Below, piece after piece: positions 18,235-26,123 of a DNA stretch of 57,108 bases. Positions within the stretch are counted from its first letter, which is position 1, and each line of letters opens with the position of its first letter. Under the pieces are notes generated by a model that saw only the letters and a program-made list of their open reading frames with translations, was not told the DNA's origin and did no database searches. The stretch is from NCBI GenBank assembly GCA_016793245.1, contig JAEUHW010000112.1, forward strand, positions 1 to 57,108. Direction: 5' to 3'. This stretch comes from Planctomycetota bacterium (lineage in GTDB: Bacteria; Planctomycetota; UBA1135; JADKAF01). The translations under genes and the position numbers were made by a program.

Positions 18235-18975
18235 TCAGCGCGAGGCTGCTCGATCACTTGATTTGGCGAGGTTCCCGCGCGGTCGGCCAGCGTGCTTCCT
18301 GTGCTGCGGCACCTCGTGGACATCGAGCAAACCGTGGCGGCGCCAGCCGGTGCTGAGCAGCCAGGTCGAAGCGGGCGCGACGACGGCCACCACGGGCGCA
18401 GATGGGATCGAAGCGATTGACGGTCCCGTCTTCCATCCATCGAACACGGGCGCGCTCGAGCAGAGATCGATCGAGCTGGGCAGAACCACGCCGTGCTTCT
18501 TGCCGTTCTGCAACACGTAGCGCAGCGCGTTCCGCGCCTGCGTCGGCGTCGTGATCACCTCGTCGTGATAGCGCTCGGGGAACACCTTGCCGTTGCGGCT
18601 CCAGAGCTTGTTGAGTGCTCGCGCGAGCGGGCTCAGCAGCGCGTTCATGCCGCGCGCGACGCACTCGCGATCTTCGGCCTCGACCAAGAGGTGCAAATGG
18701 TCCTTCTGGATCGAGTAGTGGACGATCTTCATTCCGTATCGATCGCTACTCGCGCTCAGCGCTGCGAGCACGACCTTCAACGCGCCGCCGCGGCGCAGCG
18801 ATGGCAGACCATCGCCGAGGCGCACGGTGATGTGCAGCGGCTCGCCGCGCTTCTTCTTCGAGCGTTGACGGTGCGGCATGCCAGCCTCCGCGTTCGTTGG
18901 CTTCCGTCCTGCGCCCTTCCGCTTGCCGCCATGCTGACGAAAGTCGAACTCGAGCTGTTGACTCTTGCGGTACAT
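18235..18975 (-). CDS. REP-associated tyrosine transposase (RAYT copy 2)
   Basis: A complete 246-residue copy. N-terminal basic segment (KRKGAGRKP), His93-Leu94-His95 in KDHLHLLVEAED, probable catalytic Tyr153 in RYVLQNGKKHG, and an Arg-rich tail. The N-terminus differs from the other copies at a few positions (MYRKSQQ instead of MRRKFHQ). The leader seen in copies 3-6, with GAGGAA about 6-8 nt before the ATG, is mostly deleted here; only a GAGG about 13 nt upstream remains, so expression may be reduced. The upstream hairpin is also gone. The product looks catalytically complete. Confidence 0.92.
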   Translation of the reverse strand: MYRKSQQLEFDFRQHGGKRKGAGRKPTNAEAGMPHRQRSKKKRGEPLHITVRLGDGLPSLRRGGALKVVLAALSASSDRYGMKIVHYSIQKDHLHLLVEAEDRECVARGMNALLSPLARALNKLWSRNGKVFPERYHDEVITTPTQARNALRYVLQNGKKHGVVLPSSIDLCSSAPVFDGWKTGPSIASIPSAPVVAVVAPASTWLLSTGWRRHGLLDVHEVPQHRKHAGRPRGNLAKSSDRAASR

Positions 18976-19231
18976 GAGGATTCATCTGCCTCGTAGCGAA
19001 GCCGCATCCGGAGGCGATGCAAGCGACGTGACCGCCGCGCTCACTCTCGCATCTCGTGCGGCGTTGTACGCGCTTCGACGCGCGAAATCGTTCGTCGTCG
19101 TTCACGCGCGGCGGGCGCGGCGCTTGCTTCGCCGGAGGGCTGGCGGAGCGGTCGTCGCGGATCTCGCGTCCGAAGTTCCGCGCGCGTCTTGGGTTTGCGT
19201 ACCGATCTCGCGTCGACGACGACTCCCGGCT

Positions 19232-19396
19232 TCAACGGCGTGAGCCGTTGAGCCAGCGAATACGTCAACGGCGTGAGCCGTTGAGCCAGCGAAAACGTCA
19301 ACGACGTGAGCCTTTGAGCCAGCGCAAGTGCCGACGGCGTGAACCCCGGAGGCAGCGATGATGCCGACGGCCTCAGCCGTTGCACCAGCCAGCACG
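19232..19396. repeat. Five tandem 33-bp units with internal hairpins
   Basis: Units start at 19232, 19265, 19298, 19331 and 19364, each exactly 33 bp. Units 1 and 2 hold a TCAACGGCgtgaGCCGTTGA hairpin followed by GCCAGCGAA. Unit 3 has two arm changes, unit 4 has largely lost its right arm, and unit 5 resembles the single unit in the composite repeats at 21626 and 22409. It is not a CRISPR, because there are no spacers. Confidence 0.85.
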
Positions 19397-19425
19397 CTCG
19401 CGGGGCTGAGGCGAAGCCCCGCTAG
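19397..19425. repeat. GCGGGGCT end hairpin
   Basis: GCGGGGCT pairs with AGCCCCGC. It is the right end of the composite repeat and matches the hairpins at 21660-21688 and 22443-22471. Confidence 0.75.
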
Positions 19426-19454
19426 CTTTCGGATGTAGTTGGTAGGGGCTTGCT

Positions 19455-19664
19455 ATGGATCAACCTGATCCGCGAGACGCCGTGCTCCAGCTCGACAAGC
19501 TCTGTCGCGAATCCGGCTTGCCGCCGGAAGAGGTCGCGGCGCTGCGGCGAGAAGTGGCCCCGACGGCGAGCGATACCGATCGCTCCGGCTTCGGATCCAC
19601 CCGCGACATGCTCTTACGAGGTTACGGGAGATACGCCCACGAGTCGGCGCCCGACAGAGACTGA
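19455..19664 (+). CDS. Small hypothetical protein, 69 aa
   Basis: A short acidic, soluble protein (MDQPDPRDAVLQLDKLCRES, then GLPPEEVAALRREVAP) of unknown family. A purine-rich TAGGGG lies about 8 nt before the ATG. Support that it is real comes from its 3' end: its TGA is one arm of a perfect hairpin (19662-19682) whose other arm is the stop codon of the convergent gene. It begins 30 nt after the right end of RAYT cluster 2. Confidence 0.5.
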   Translation: MDQPDPRDAVLQLDKLCRESGLPPEEVAALRREVAPTASDTDRSGFGSTRDMLLRGYGRYAHESAPDRD

Positions 19665-19682
19665 GCGAACGCGGTTCGCTCA
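19662..19682. terminator. Bidirectional stem-loop spanning two stop codons
   Basis: TGAGCGAAC, loop GCG, GTTCGCTCA: a perfect 9-bp stem. The left TGA is the stop of the plus-strand small gene and the right TCA is the stop of the minus-strand YyaL-like gene. It probably marks the 3' end of both transcripts. Confidence 0.6.
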
Positions 19683-21479
19683 GGATCTTCCCGCATCGAT
19701 CTCCCGCATCGCCGCCGGCAGCTCCGCGGGATCCTCCACCGCCGCCTGACTCGTGCGCGGGATCTCGACGTAGGCGACCGCCTGCGCGCGTGCTTCGCAG
19801 CCGCTGCGCGCGAGCAGCTTCTCGTCGCGCTCGGGGTCGAACTGCTGCACGACGAGGGAGGGGACGTAGGAGGCGAGAGCGGCTTGGCGCAGCGCCTGCG
19901 TTCTTGCATCGCCGCGACGGCCGACGACGGTGACGCAGAGCGGCGGGTGGAAGAGGAGGTCGACCGCGCGCGCGTAGCCGGCGACGAAGTAGCCGTAGGT
20001 GCGGTAGTCGTCGACGAAGGTCTCCAGCGTGCGCCGCGCGAGATCGAGATAGCCTCCGTCGCGCATCAGGTAGCCGAGGCGCGTCAGCGCTTCGGCGAGG
20101 ACGGCGTTCTCCAGGATCGAGCGGTTCCGGTGCTTCAGGCCGCCGGGCGAGGGGACCGTGTCGTGCGTGTCGTAGAAGCCGCCGCTCTTCGAAGCGGCGC
20201 GCAGGCGCAGGAGCTCGACGATCTCGGCGGCCCAAGCGAGCTTCGCGTTGTCGCCGGTGGTGTGCGTGTGATCGACGATCGCGCGCAGCACGTAGGCCTG
20301 GTCGGAGAGCAGGCCGGGCAGGTGATAGGTCTCGTCGTAGTAGTGGTAGATGCCGACGCCAGGCGCGTACATCTCCTCTTGCACGAAGCCCAAGGTCTGC
20401 ACGGCGACGTCGACGAGGTCCGGCCGATCGAGGACGCGCGAGGCCTTGTACAGAGCGCTCGCGGTCTGCGCGTTCCAGTTGGCGTAGATCGTTCGGTCGA
20501 CCTTGGCGCCCTGCGGCTGCCGCCGCCGATCCTCGCGCGAGCTCGCGAACCACGCGGGCTCGCCGTAGTGCGCGGCTCCGAAGGCGCCCGTCGCGGGATC
20601 GCGCAGCGTCTCCAGCAGGAACGCGAGCGTCTCCTCGGCGACGGCGCGGTAGGTCGGGTTGCCGTAGACCTGCCAGGCCTCGAGATAGCAGTGGAGGCGC
20701 GCGGCGTTGGAGTCGAGCACCTTCTCCGGGTGCGGGGCGCTCCAGTCACGGCGCGCGGCGTAGCGGAAGAAGCCGCCGCCGATGCGATCGCGGATCGGGG
20801 AAGCGGCCATGCGGTCCAGCGTGACGCGGACGACGTCGCCCATGCGCTCGTCGCGCTCGCGGACGGCGAGGATCATCGCGAAGTCGATCGCCTCGGTGTG
20901 CGGGAACTTCTGCCCCGTGCCGAAGCCGCCGTGCTCCTCGTCGAAGGCCTCCTCGATCGCCGCGCGCACGTCGCGCGCGATCTGCGGGCGCAGGCGCTCG
21001 GAGACGGTCTTCTCCATGTCCTCGCGCGCCTTCTCGGCGAGCTTCGCGACGACGCCCTCGATCTCGCCGCGCTTCGCGCGATAGAGCGGCAGCGCCTCCG
21101 AGCAGAGGTGCAGCAGCGCCTTCGCCGAGAGGTAGGTCGTGCGCGTGATCGCGGTGCCGTCCGGAGTGAGCACCGCGAGCGTGGGCCAGCCACCCGCGTT
21201 GTAGCGCGCGTCGACGTCGGGGCGCCGATCCTTGTCGGCGCGCACGGGCACGAAGTGCCGCTGGATCTCCGCCACCACCGCGGGATCGCCGAGGGTCGAG
21301 CGGTCGAGCTCGCGGCACCAGCGGCACCAGGACGCGACGATCGAGAGCAGGATCGGGCGATCGGTGCGCTCCGCTTCCGCGAAGGCCTCCGCGCCGAACT
21401 CGCGCCACTCGATCCGCTCCCGCGCTTCTTCCACCGCGATCCTCCGCCAGCCCGCGCTCTTCGCCCGGGCTCCTGGCAC
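19680..21479 (-). CDS. YyaL/SPATA20-like protein with thioredoxin domain
   Basis: 599 residues. An N-terminal thioredoxin-like domain (DUF255) carries WCRWC with Cys52 and Cys55. A long (alpha/alpha)-barrel follows, as in glycoside-processing enzymes: GGFGTGQKFPHTEAIDFAM, IGGGFFRYAARRDW, LDSNAARLHCYLEAWQ, HYYDETYHLPGLLSDQAY. This is the COG1331 architecture, somewhat shorter than typical. Its biochemical role is not established; the Cys pair suggests redox and the barrel resembles epimerases. GTG at 21479 is the chosen start; a second GTG lies about 15 codons in. Composite repeat E1 sits 83 nt upstream. Confidence 0.85.
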   Translation of the reverse strand: MPGARAKSAGWRRIAVEEARERIEWREFGAEAFAEAERTDRPILLSIVASWCRWCRELDRSTLGDPAVVAEIQRHFVPVRADKDRRPDVDARYNAGGWPTLAVLTPDGTAITRTTYLSAKALLHLCSEALPLYRAKRGEIEGVVAKLAEKAREDMEKTVSERLRPQIARDVRAAIEEAFDEEHGGFGTGQKFPHTEAIDFAMILAVRERDERMGDVVRVTLDRMAASPIRDRIGGGFFRYAARRDWSAPHPEKVLDSNAARLHCYLEAWQVYGNPTYRAVAEETLAFLLETLRDPATGAFGAAHYGEPAWFASSREDRRRQPQGAKVDRTIYANWNAQTASALYKASRVLDRPDLVDVAVQTLGFVQEEMYAPGVGIYHYYDETYHLPGLLSDQAYVLRAIVDHTHTTGDNAKLAWAAEIVELLRLRAASKSGGFYDTHDTVPSPGGLKHRNRSILENAVLAEALTRLGYLMRDGGYLDLARRTLETFVDDYRTYGYFVAGYARAVDLLFHPPLCVTVVGRRGDARTQALRQAALASYVPSLVVQQFDPERDEKLLARSGCEARAQAVAYVEIPRTSQAAVEDPAELPAAMREIDAGRS

Positions 21480-21561
21480 GGTGCACGCGCTCTTGGCGCG
21501 GGCACCCCATGCACTGTCGTCGTTTCGCGCCGGCGCGACCGCCGAGATGCGAAGCTCGGCC

Positions 21562-21688
21562 CTAGAGTCCTTGGGCCGCGAAACTCGTTGTACTTGAGTC
21601 GAGTTTCCCGCCCGAGGACTCGTGCCTCAACGGCGTCAGCCGTTGAGCCAGCCAACATGCTAGCGGGGCTGGGGCGAAGCCCCGCTAG
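21562..21688. repeat. Solo composite repeat E1 (RAYT-free)
   Basis: Three hairpins in order. GAGTCCTTGGGC (21565-21576) pairs imperfectly with GCCCGAGGACTC (21610-21621). CTCAACGGCgtcaGCCGTTGAG at 21626-21647 is perfect. CTAGCGGGGCT (21660-21670) pairs perfectly with AGCCCCGCTAG (21678-21688). The same order, split by RAYT genes, bounds clusters 2, 3 and 4. The right end lies 10 nt from the rsfS stop, so on the minus strand the last hairpin could serve as its terminator. Confidence 0.85.
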
Positions 21689-21698
21689 CCCTCAGAAC

Positions 21699-22160
21699 CT
21701 AGCCGGCGACCTGGCTCCGCTGCTCGGGGGTCCACTCGACCTTCGGAGCATCGGCCCAGAGGCGCTCCAAGCCGTAGTAGGTCCGCGCTTCCTGCTCGAG
21801 GATGTGCACGATCACGTCGCCGAAGTCGAGGAGGCCCCAGCGGCCGTCCTCAGCGCCCTCGATACGGGCCTTCCGCACGCCGCGCGCCTTCATCTTCATG
21901 TCGAGCTCGGCCACGATCGAGCGCACGTGGCGCTCGTTGCGCCCCGAGAGCACCACGAAGTAGTCGGCGATGCGCAGGATCTCGCTCACGTCGAGGATCG
22001 AGATCTCCTCGCCGAGCTTCTCGTGGGCGACCTGCGCGCAGGCCTTGGCGAGCTCGAGCGCTTCCTGCTTGTCGGTCTGGCCGGCCGCGTTCGCCGCGGC
22101 CGTACTCTTCTTCTTCGCGGACTTCTTCGGCGAAGCGTCGTTCGTCTGAGGTTCGTTCAT
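21699..22160 (-). CDS. rsfS: Ribosomal silencing factor RsfS
   Basis: 153 residues. The conserved RsfS/Iojap domain covers about residues 30-140: LAKACAQVAHEKLGEEISIL, DVSEILRIADYFVVLSGRNE, RHVRSIVAELDMKMKARG, and DGRWGLLDFGDVIVHILEQE. Family members bind ribosomal protein L14 and block subunit joining in starvation. A Lys/Ala-rich N-terminal tail precedes the domain. I chose ATG 22160; a GTG at 22205 would add 15 poorly conserved residues. A promoter-like sequence and a strong hairpin lie upstream. Confidence 0.93.
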   Translation of the reverse strand: MNEPQTNDASPKKSAKKKSTAAANAAGQTDKQEALELAKACAQVAHEKLGEEISILDVSEILRIADYFVVLSGRNERHVRSIVAELDMKMKARGVRKARIEGAEDGRWGLLDFGDVIVHILEQEARTYYGLERLWADAPKVEWTPEQRSQVAG

Positions 22161-22235
22161 TGCACTGAGGCGGGGTCCGTGCGAGCGCGCGGACGGTTCG
22201 TCCACCCTGCTCGAAGGCCCCGCGAATGGGGGTCG

Positions 22236-22264
22236 GATATAGCATCGCCCCCCGAATCCGGCAA
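22236..22264 (-). promoter_or_regulatory. Possible sigma70-type promoter for rsfS
   Basis: On the minus strand TTGCCG (22264-22259) is followed after 17 nt by TATATC (22241-22236), about 75 nt before the rsfS ATG. Both boxes match four of six consensus bases. The -35 box lies inside the hairpin at 22245-22284. Confidence 0.35.
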
Positions 22265-22284
22265 CCGCCGGACCCGGGGGGCGA
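22245..22284. repeat. Strong hairpin upstream of rsfS
   Basis: TCGCCCCCCG pairs with CGGGGGGCGA; after a 2x2 internal loop, TCCGG pairs with CCGGA. It is not one of the RAYT-associated repeats. It could be an operator-like inverted repeat or a transcript end from upstream. Confidence 0.5.
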
Positions 22285-22341
22285 GGATGCGGAACGCGCG
22301 GTTCCGTGGAGCGCCCCGCGTGGACGGGGCGCTCGCGTCGC

Positions 22342-22471
22342 TAGAGTCCTTGGGCCGCGAACGACGTTGTACTTGAGTCGAGTTTCCCGCCCAAGGACTC
22401 GTCGGGTCTCAACGGCGTCAGCCGTTGAACCAAGCATTCATGCTGGCGGGGCTGGCTCGCAGCCCCGCCAG
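22342..22471. repeat. Solo composite repeat E2 (RAYT-free)
   Basis: Same three-part order as E1. GAGTCCTTGGGC (22345-22356) pairs perfectly with GCCCAAGGACTC (22389-22400). TCAACGGC pairs with GCCGTTGA at 22409-22428. CTGGCGGGGCT (22443-22453) pairs with AGCCCCGCCAG (22461-22471). The last stem differs from E1 by an A-T to G-C change made on both arms. Its end is 2 nt from the hppA stop codon. Confidence 0.85.
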
Positions 22472-22473
22472 GC

Positions 22474-24669
22474 CTACGACCCGACGAAGAAGGGCACGAA
22501 CACGACCGCGACGATGCTCATCAGCTTGATGAGGATGTTGATCGACGGACCGCTCGTGTCCTTGAACGGGTCGCCGACCGTGTCGCCGACGACCGCGGCC
22601 TTGTGCGCATCGCTGCCCTTGCCGCCGAGGTGGCCGGCTTCGATGTACTTCTTCGCGTTGTCCCACGCGCCACCGGCGTTGGCCATGAAGATCGCCATCA
22701 TCACGCCCGCGACCAGCGAGCCCGCGAGCAGGCCCGTCAGCGCGTTGATGCCGAGGAGGAAGCCCACCGCGATCGGCGCCGAGACGGCGAGGATGCCCGG
22801 TAGGATCATCTCGCGGATCGCGCCGGCGGTCGCGATCGCGACGCAGCTCGCCGAGTCCGGAGAGACACCGGGCGCGCCTTCGCGGAGGCCCGGGATCTCG
22901 CGGAACTGACGGCGCACTTCCTCGATCATGCGGTAGGCCGCGCGACCGACGGCGCGCATCGTGAGCGCCGAGAAGAGGAAGGGCAGCATCGCGCCGATGA
23001 GCAACCCGATCACGACGTCCGGCTTCTCGATGCGCGACTCGCCGAGCCCGCTGAGGCGCGCGCGCTTCGAGACCTCGTCGCGCAGCGGGGCGTTGTTCGC
23101 CAGCAAGGTCACGCGCGCGGCTTCGTTGGCCCCGGCGTACTCGGCGGAGATCGCGGCGATGCGCCGGTCGGTCTCGGCGATCGCGGCGTTCTTCGACGTG
23201 TTGACCTGGCTGCCGAAGGCGGCGAAGAGCGCGAGCGCCGTGAGCGCGGCCGAGCCGATCGCGAAGCCCTTGCCCATCGCCGCGGTCATGTTGCCGCAGG
23301 CGTCGAGCGAGTCCGTGCGCTTGCGCACTTCCGGATCGAGGTGCGCCATCTCGGCGAGACCGCCGGCGTTGTCCGCGACCGGGCCGTACGCGTCGACGCC
23401 GAGCGAGATGCCGAGCGTCGAGAGCATGCCGACCGCGGAGATCGCGATGCCGTAGATGCCGCCGTAGTGGTAGGTGAGGCCGATCCCGAGGCAGATGACG
23501 AGGGTCGGCAGCGCGGTGGACTCCATGCCCGTCGCGAGGCCGTGGATGATGTTCGTCGCCGCACCGGTCTGCGACTGCTGCGCGATCTGCTGGGCCGGCG
23601 GCTTCTGCTCCGAGGTGTAGTACTCGGTCAAGCGGCCGATGATCACGCCGACCACGAGGCCGATGATCACGCAGAACCAGATGTCCCAGTGCCCGATCAC
23701 CTGGCCGTCGATGGTGAGCGTGGGCTTCATCGCCAGGGTCACCAGCGCGGAGAGCGCGATCAGTACGATGCTCGCGACGACCAGGCCGCGGAAGAGCGCC
23801 GCGGAGAGCTGGCTCTCCTTCTCGGCGTGCACGAAGAAGGTGCCGACGATCGAGCCCAGGATGCCGAGGGCCGAGATCACCAGCGGGTAGACGATGACTT
23901 CCTGCGGGGCGTTGGGGACGCTGGCGATCGCCGCGGCGGCGAGCACCATGGCCGCGAGGATCGAGCCGACGTACGACTCGAAGAGGTCGGCACCCATGCC
24001 GGCCACGTCGCCGACGTTGTCGCCGACGTTGTCCGCGATGACCGCGGGGTTGCGCGGATCGTCCTCGGGGATGCCCGCCTCGACCTTGCCGACGAGGTCG
24101 GCGCCGACGTCGGCGGCCTTCGTGAAGATGCCGCCGCCGACGCGCGCGAAGAGCGCGATCGAGGAGGCGCCGAAGGAGAATCCGAGGACGTGGGACACAC
24201 CCACGACCTGGTCATAGGCCCAGTAGAACGCGGTGCAGCCCAAGAGGCCGAGACCCACCACGGTGAGGCCCATCACCGAGCCCGCGCCGAACGCGATCTT
24301 CAGCGCTTCGGAGAGCGAGTTCTTCGCCGCTTGCGTGGTGCGCACGGCCGCGCGCGTCGCGGTGTGCATGCCGAACCAGCCGGCGACCGCCGAGGAGAGC
24401 GCGCCGCAGACGAAGGCGACGGCGGTCTTCGTCCCGAGCCCTTGGGCGTCGCTGCCCAGCGTCAGCACGATGGCCATCGCGACGACGAACCACGCGAGCC
24501 ACTTGTACTCGGTGGTGAGGAACGCGCGCGCGCCGTCCTGCACCTGCTTCGAGATGCGGCGCATGTTCTCATCGCCCTCTTCCTTCTGCATGACCTCGTT
24601 GAAGAGGCGCCACGCCCAGAAGAGCGCGAGGCCAGCGGCGGCGAGCGAGACGACTAACCAGATGGTCAT
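22474..24669 (-). CDS. hppA: Membrane-bound ion-pumping pyrophosphatase
   Basis: 731 residues, about 16 membrane helices. It couples pyrophosphate hydrolysis to pumping H+ or Na+ across the membrane. Hallmarks: [20 protein letters not shown] and [20 protein letters not shown] near residues 190-230, and [15 protein letters not shown] near the C-terminus. The segment [11 protein letters not shown] carries Ala and Gly at the two positions that are usually Lys and Thr in K+-independent enzymes, so by the family rule this should be a K+-dependent enzyme, a class that includes Na+ pumps as well as H+ pumps. Start is ATG 24669. E2 abuts its 3' end. Confidence 0.97.
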   Translation of the reverse strand: MTIWLVVSLAAAGLALFWAWRLFNEVMQKEEGDENMRRISKQVQDGARAFLTTEYKWLAWFVVAMAIVLTLGSDAQGLGTKTAVAFVCGALSSAVAGWFGMHTATRAAVRTTQAAKNSLSEALKIAFGAGSVMGLTVVGLGLLGCTAFYWAYDQVVGVSHVLGFSFGASSIALFARVGGGIFTKAADVGADLVGKVEAGIPEDDPRNPAVIADNVGDNVGDVAGMGADLFESYVGSILAAMVLAAAAIASVPNAPQEVIVYPLVISALGILGSIVGTFFVHAEKESQLSAALFRGLVVASIVLIALSALVTLAMKPTLTIDGQVIGHWDIWFCVIIGLVVGVIIGRLTEYYTSEQKPPAQQIAQQSQTGAATNIIHGLATGMESTALPTLVICLGIGLTYHYGGIYGIAISAVGMLSTLGISLGVDAYGPVADNAGGLAEMAHLDPEVRKRTDSLDACGNMTAAMGKGFAIGSAALTALALFAAFGSQVNTSKNAAIAETDRRIAAISAEYAGANEAARVTLLANNAPLRDEVSKRARLSGLGESRIEKPDVVIGLLIGAMLPFLFSALTMRAVGRAAYRMIEEVRRQFREIPGLREGAPGVSPDSASCVAIATAGAIREMILPGILAVSAPIAVGFLLGINALTGLLAGSLVAGVMMAIFMANAGGAWDNAKKYIEAGHLGGKGSDAHKAAVVGDTVGDPFKDTSGPSINILIKLMSIVAVVFVPFFVGS

Positions 24670-24785
24670 GACGCGAGACGTCCTCGGGCGGGTTCAGGAG
24701 CGCAGAGACGACGAGAGACCGCGGCCTTGGATGCGGTAGCTTCGGATGCCGTCCCCGGGCGCAAAAGGGCAGGGATTCTAGGCCG

Positions 24786-24803
24786 CTTGCGGCGCCGCGC
24801 AAG
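24786..24803 (-). terminator. Weak stem-loop after dedA-like gene
   Basis: CTTGCG pairs with CGCAAG around GCGCCG, 55 nt past the stop of the minus-strand DedA-like gene. The stem is only 6 bp and has no T-tract. Confidence 0.25.
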
Positions 24804-24858
24804 GCTGCCTTCGGGCGGTGGGTCGCGGTCCGACGAACCGTCTTCGGCGCCCGCAGGG

Positions 24859-25536
24859 CTATTCGCCTGCTTGGCCTTCCGAGCTGGAGGCTTCGGCGCG
24901 CGGTCGCGAGCCGCGGCGCTTCCACCAGATCCAGAGGGCGGCGACCAGGAGGCCGCAACCGATGGCCCAGAAGAGGCCGTGCTCGACCTGGCGGATCTGC
25001 TGCAGCGCGTCGTCGATGTTGCGCCCGAAGGCGTAGCCGATGCCGACGAAGGTCGGCACGGTGACGAGGATCCCGAGCCCGTCGAGGAACAGGAATCGCG
25101 CGAGCGGCATGCCCAGGCTGCCGGCCACCACGTAGGCGACCGAGCGCACGCCGGGGAAGAAGCGCGCGAAGAACACGACCTTGGCGCCATAGCGCAGGAA
25201 GAGCTGGTTGAAGCGCCGCATGCGCCGGGGGTTCAGCCAGCGCCGCGCGGGGCGCGAGCGGAGGAAACGCTCGCCGAAGAGGCGGCCGGCGAGATAGGGC
25301 AGGAGATCGCCGAGCGTGATCGCCGCGGCGCAGGTCGCCATCATCAGCCAGAGCTGCGCGAGATCGGCCCAGGCGAGATAGCCGGCGAGGACGAGGGCCA
25401 GCTCTTCCGGAACCGGCAGGCCGAGCCCCATCAGGAAGAGGGCGAGAGCCACCGCGAGGTAGGTGTACTCCTCGAAGAGCCCCTGCAGATCGAAGGCCAG
25501 GAGCCCGCTCGCGATCAGGGTCTCGACCGCGATCAT
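24859..25536 (-). CDS. DedA-family membrane protein
   Basis: 225 residues with 5-6 hydrophobic segments. The SNARE-associated/DedA signature is clear: GLGLPVPEELALVLAGYLAW in the first re-entrant region and FFARFFPGVRSVAYVVAGSL with the conserved Phe-x3-Pro-Gly-x-Arg segment. DedA proteins are half-transporter-like and are implicated in flipping undecaprenyl phosphate or phospholipids. The ATG overlaps the stop of the upstream gene (ATGA, 25533-25536), so it is the last gene of a translationally coupled four-gene unit. Confidence 0.92.
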   Translation of the reverse strand: MIAVETLIASGLLAFDLQGLFEEYTYLAVALALFLMGLGLPVPEELALVLAGYLAWADLAQLWLMMATCAAAITLGDLLPYLAGRLFGERFLRSRPARRWLNPRRMRRFNQLFLRYGAKVVFFARFFPGVRSVAYVVAGSLGMPLARFLFLDGLGILVTVPTFVGIGYAFGRNIDDALQQIRQVEHGLFWAIGCGLLVAALWIWWKRRGSRPRAEASSSEGQAGE

Positions 25537-26123
25537 CGCCGGGCCTCGCCTGCGGCGGAGGAGCGTGCGGAACTCTCGCTCGTGAGGCGCTCTGCGGTCC
25601 GCGCGGGCGTCTCGCCGTAGGTCGCTTCCCAGCGCGCGCGGAGTCCGAAGCTGCCGCGATAGTCGAGCTCGAGCTCAGAGAGGACCAAGCGGAGCACCTC
25701 GAGGACTTCGCGCGACGCACCGCGCTCCCGCGCGATGTCCCCCAGTTCGACCGCGCGTCGGACCAGGGTGAAGGCGAGCTCGGTGCGCGGCGGCGATTCT
25801 TGCAGCAGCGGAAGGACGGCGGCCACCCCGAAATAGAGCACGAGATCGGCGGCGCGCGCGTCGTCGCCGGGGAGCCAGAGCAGCAGCTCCAGGCCGTGTT
25901 CGTAGGCGGCTTCGGGATCCTCGCGCTCCATCGCCGCTCCCGCCGCCAGCCAATGCGCGCTCGCGAACCACGCCGCGAAGGGCGCGAGCACGGCGCGCTT
26001 CGCGCGCTGCGCCGGAGCAACTCGTCGGAGCGCGTCGGCGCCGCGCGCTCGCGGCGCTGGCGCAAGCAACGCTGCGAGCGCGAGGAGGGCGAGAACCAGA
26101 GCGCCGCGCGACCACGTGCTCAT
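25533..26123 (-). CDS. Secreted or anchored hypothetical protein, 196 aa
   Basis: An Ala/Arg/Glu-rich helical protein. It opens with a signal-like hydrophobic stretch (STWSRGALVLALLALAALLA). Further on, AYEHGLELLLWLPGDDARAA and VLPLLQESPPRTELAF look like TPR or helical-repeat elements, but I cannot name a family. ATG 26123 is chosen because it overlaps the permease stop (ATGA) and opens the signal peptide. By position it should be a partner of the ABC transporter or DedA protein, perhaps periplasmic. Confidence 0.75.
   Translation of the reverse strand: MSTWSRGALVLALLALAALLAPAPRARGADALRRVAPAQRAKRAVLAPFAAWFASAHWLAAGAAMEREDPEAAYEHGLELLLWLPGDDARAADLVLYFGVAAVLPLLQESPPRTELAFTLVRRAVELGDIARERGASREVLEVLRLVLSELELDYRGSFGLRARWEATYGETPARTAERLTSESSARSSAAGEARR

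Larger units (their letters stand above)
17785..19425 (-). mobile_element. RAYT cluster 2 (single RAYT)
   Basis: The left boundary is the GAGTCCTTG-type inverted repeat at 17785-17839. The right boundary is a five-unit 33-bp tandem array (19232-19396) plus a GCGGGGCT hairpin (19397-19425). Inside are the downstream-type flank with a hairpin at 18112-18146, RAYT copy 2 on the minus strand, and an upstream-type flank (GCGCTTGCTTCGCCGGAGGG near 19115). Compared with clusters 3 and 4, about 230 bp between the RAYT start and the upstream flank are missing, including the upstream hairpin. No other gene is visible at 17786-18234 or 18976-19454. Confidence 0.75.

Noticed and set aside
19232..19396. 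Regular 33-bp repeats that look like a CRISPR array
   Set aside because: The units are directly tandem with no spacers, they degrade along the array and no cas genes are present.
20000..24700. Long plus-strand open frames opposite the YyaL-like gene, rsfS and hppA
   Set aside because: They are mirror frames of conserved genes and are rich in Asp/Glu/His from reverse reading of GC-rich codons.
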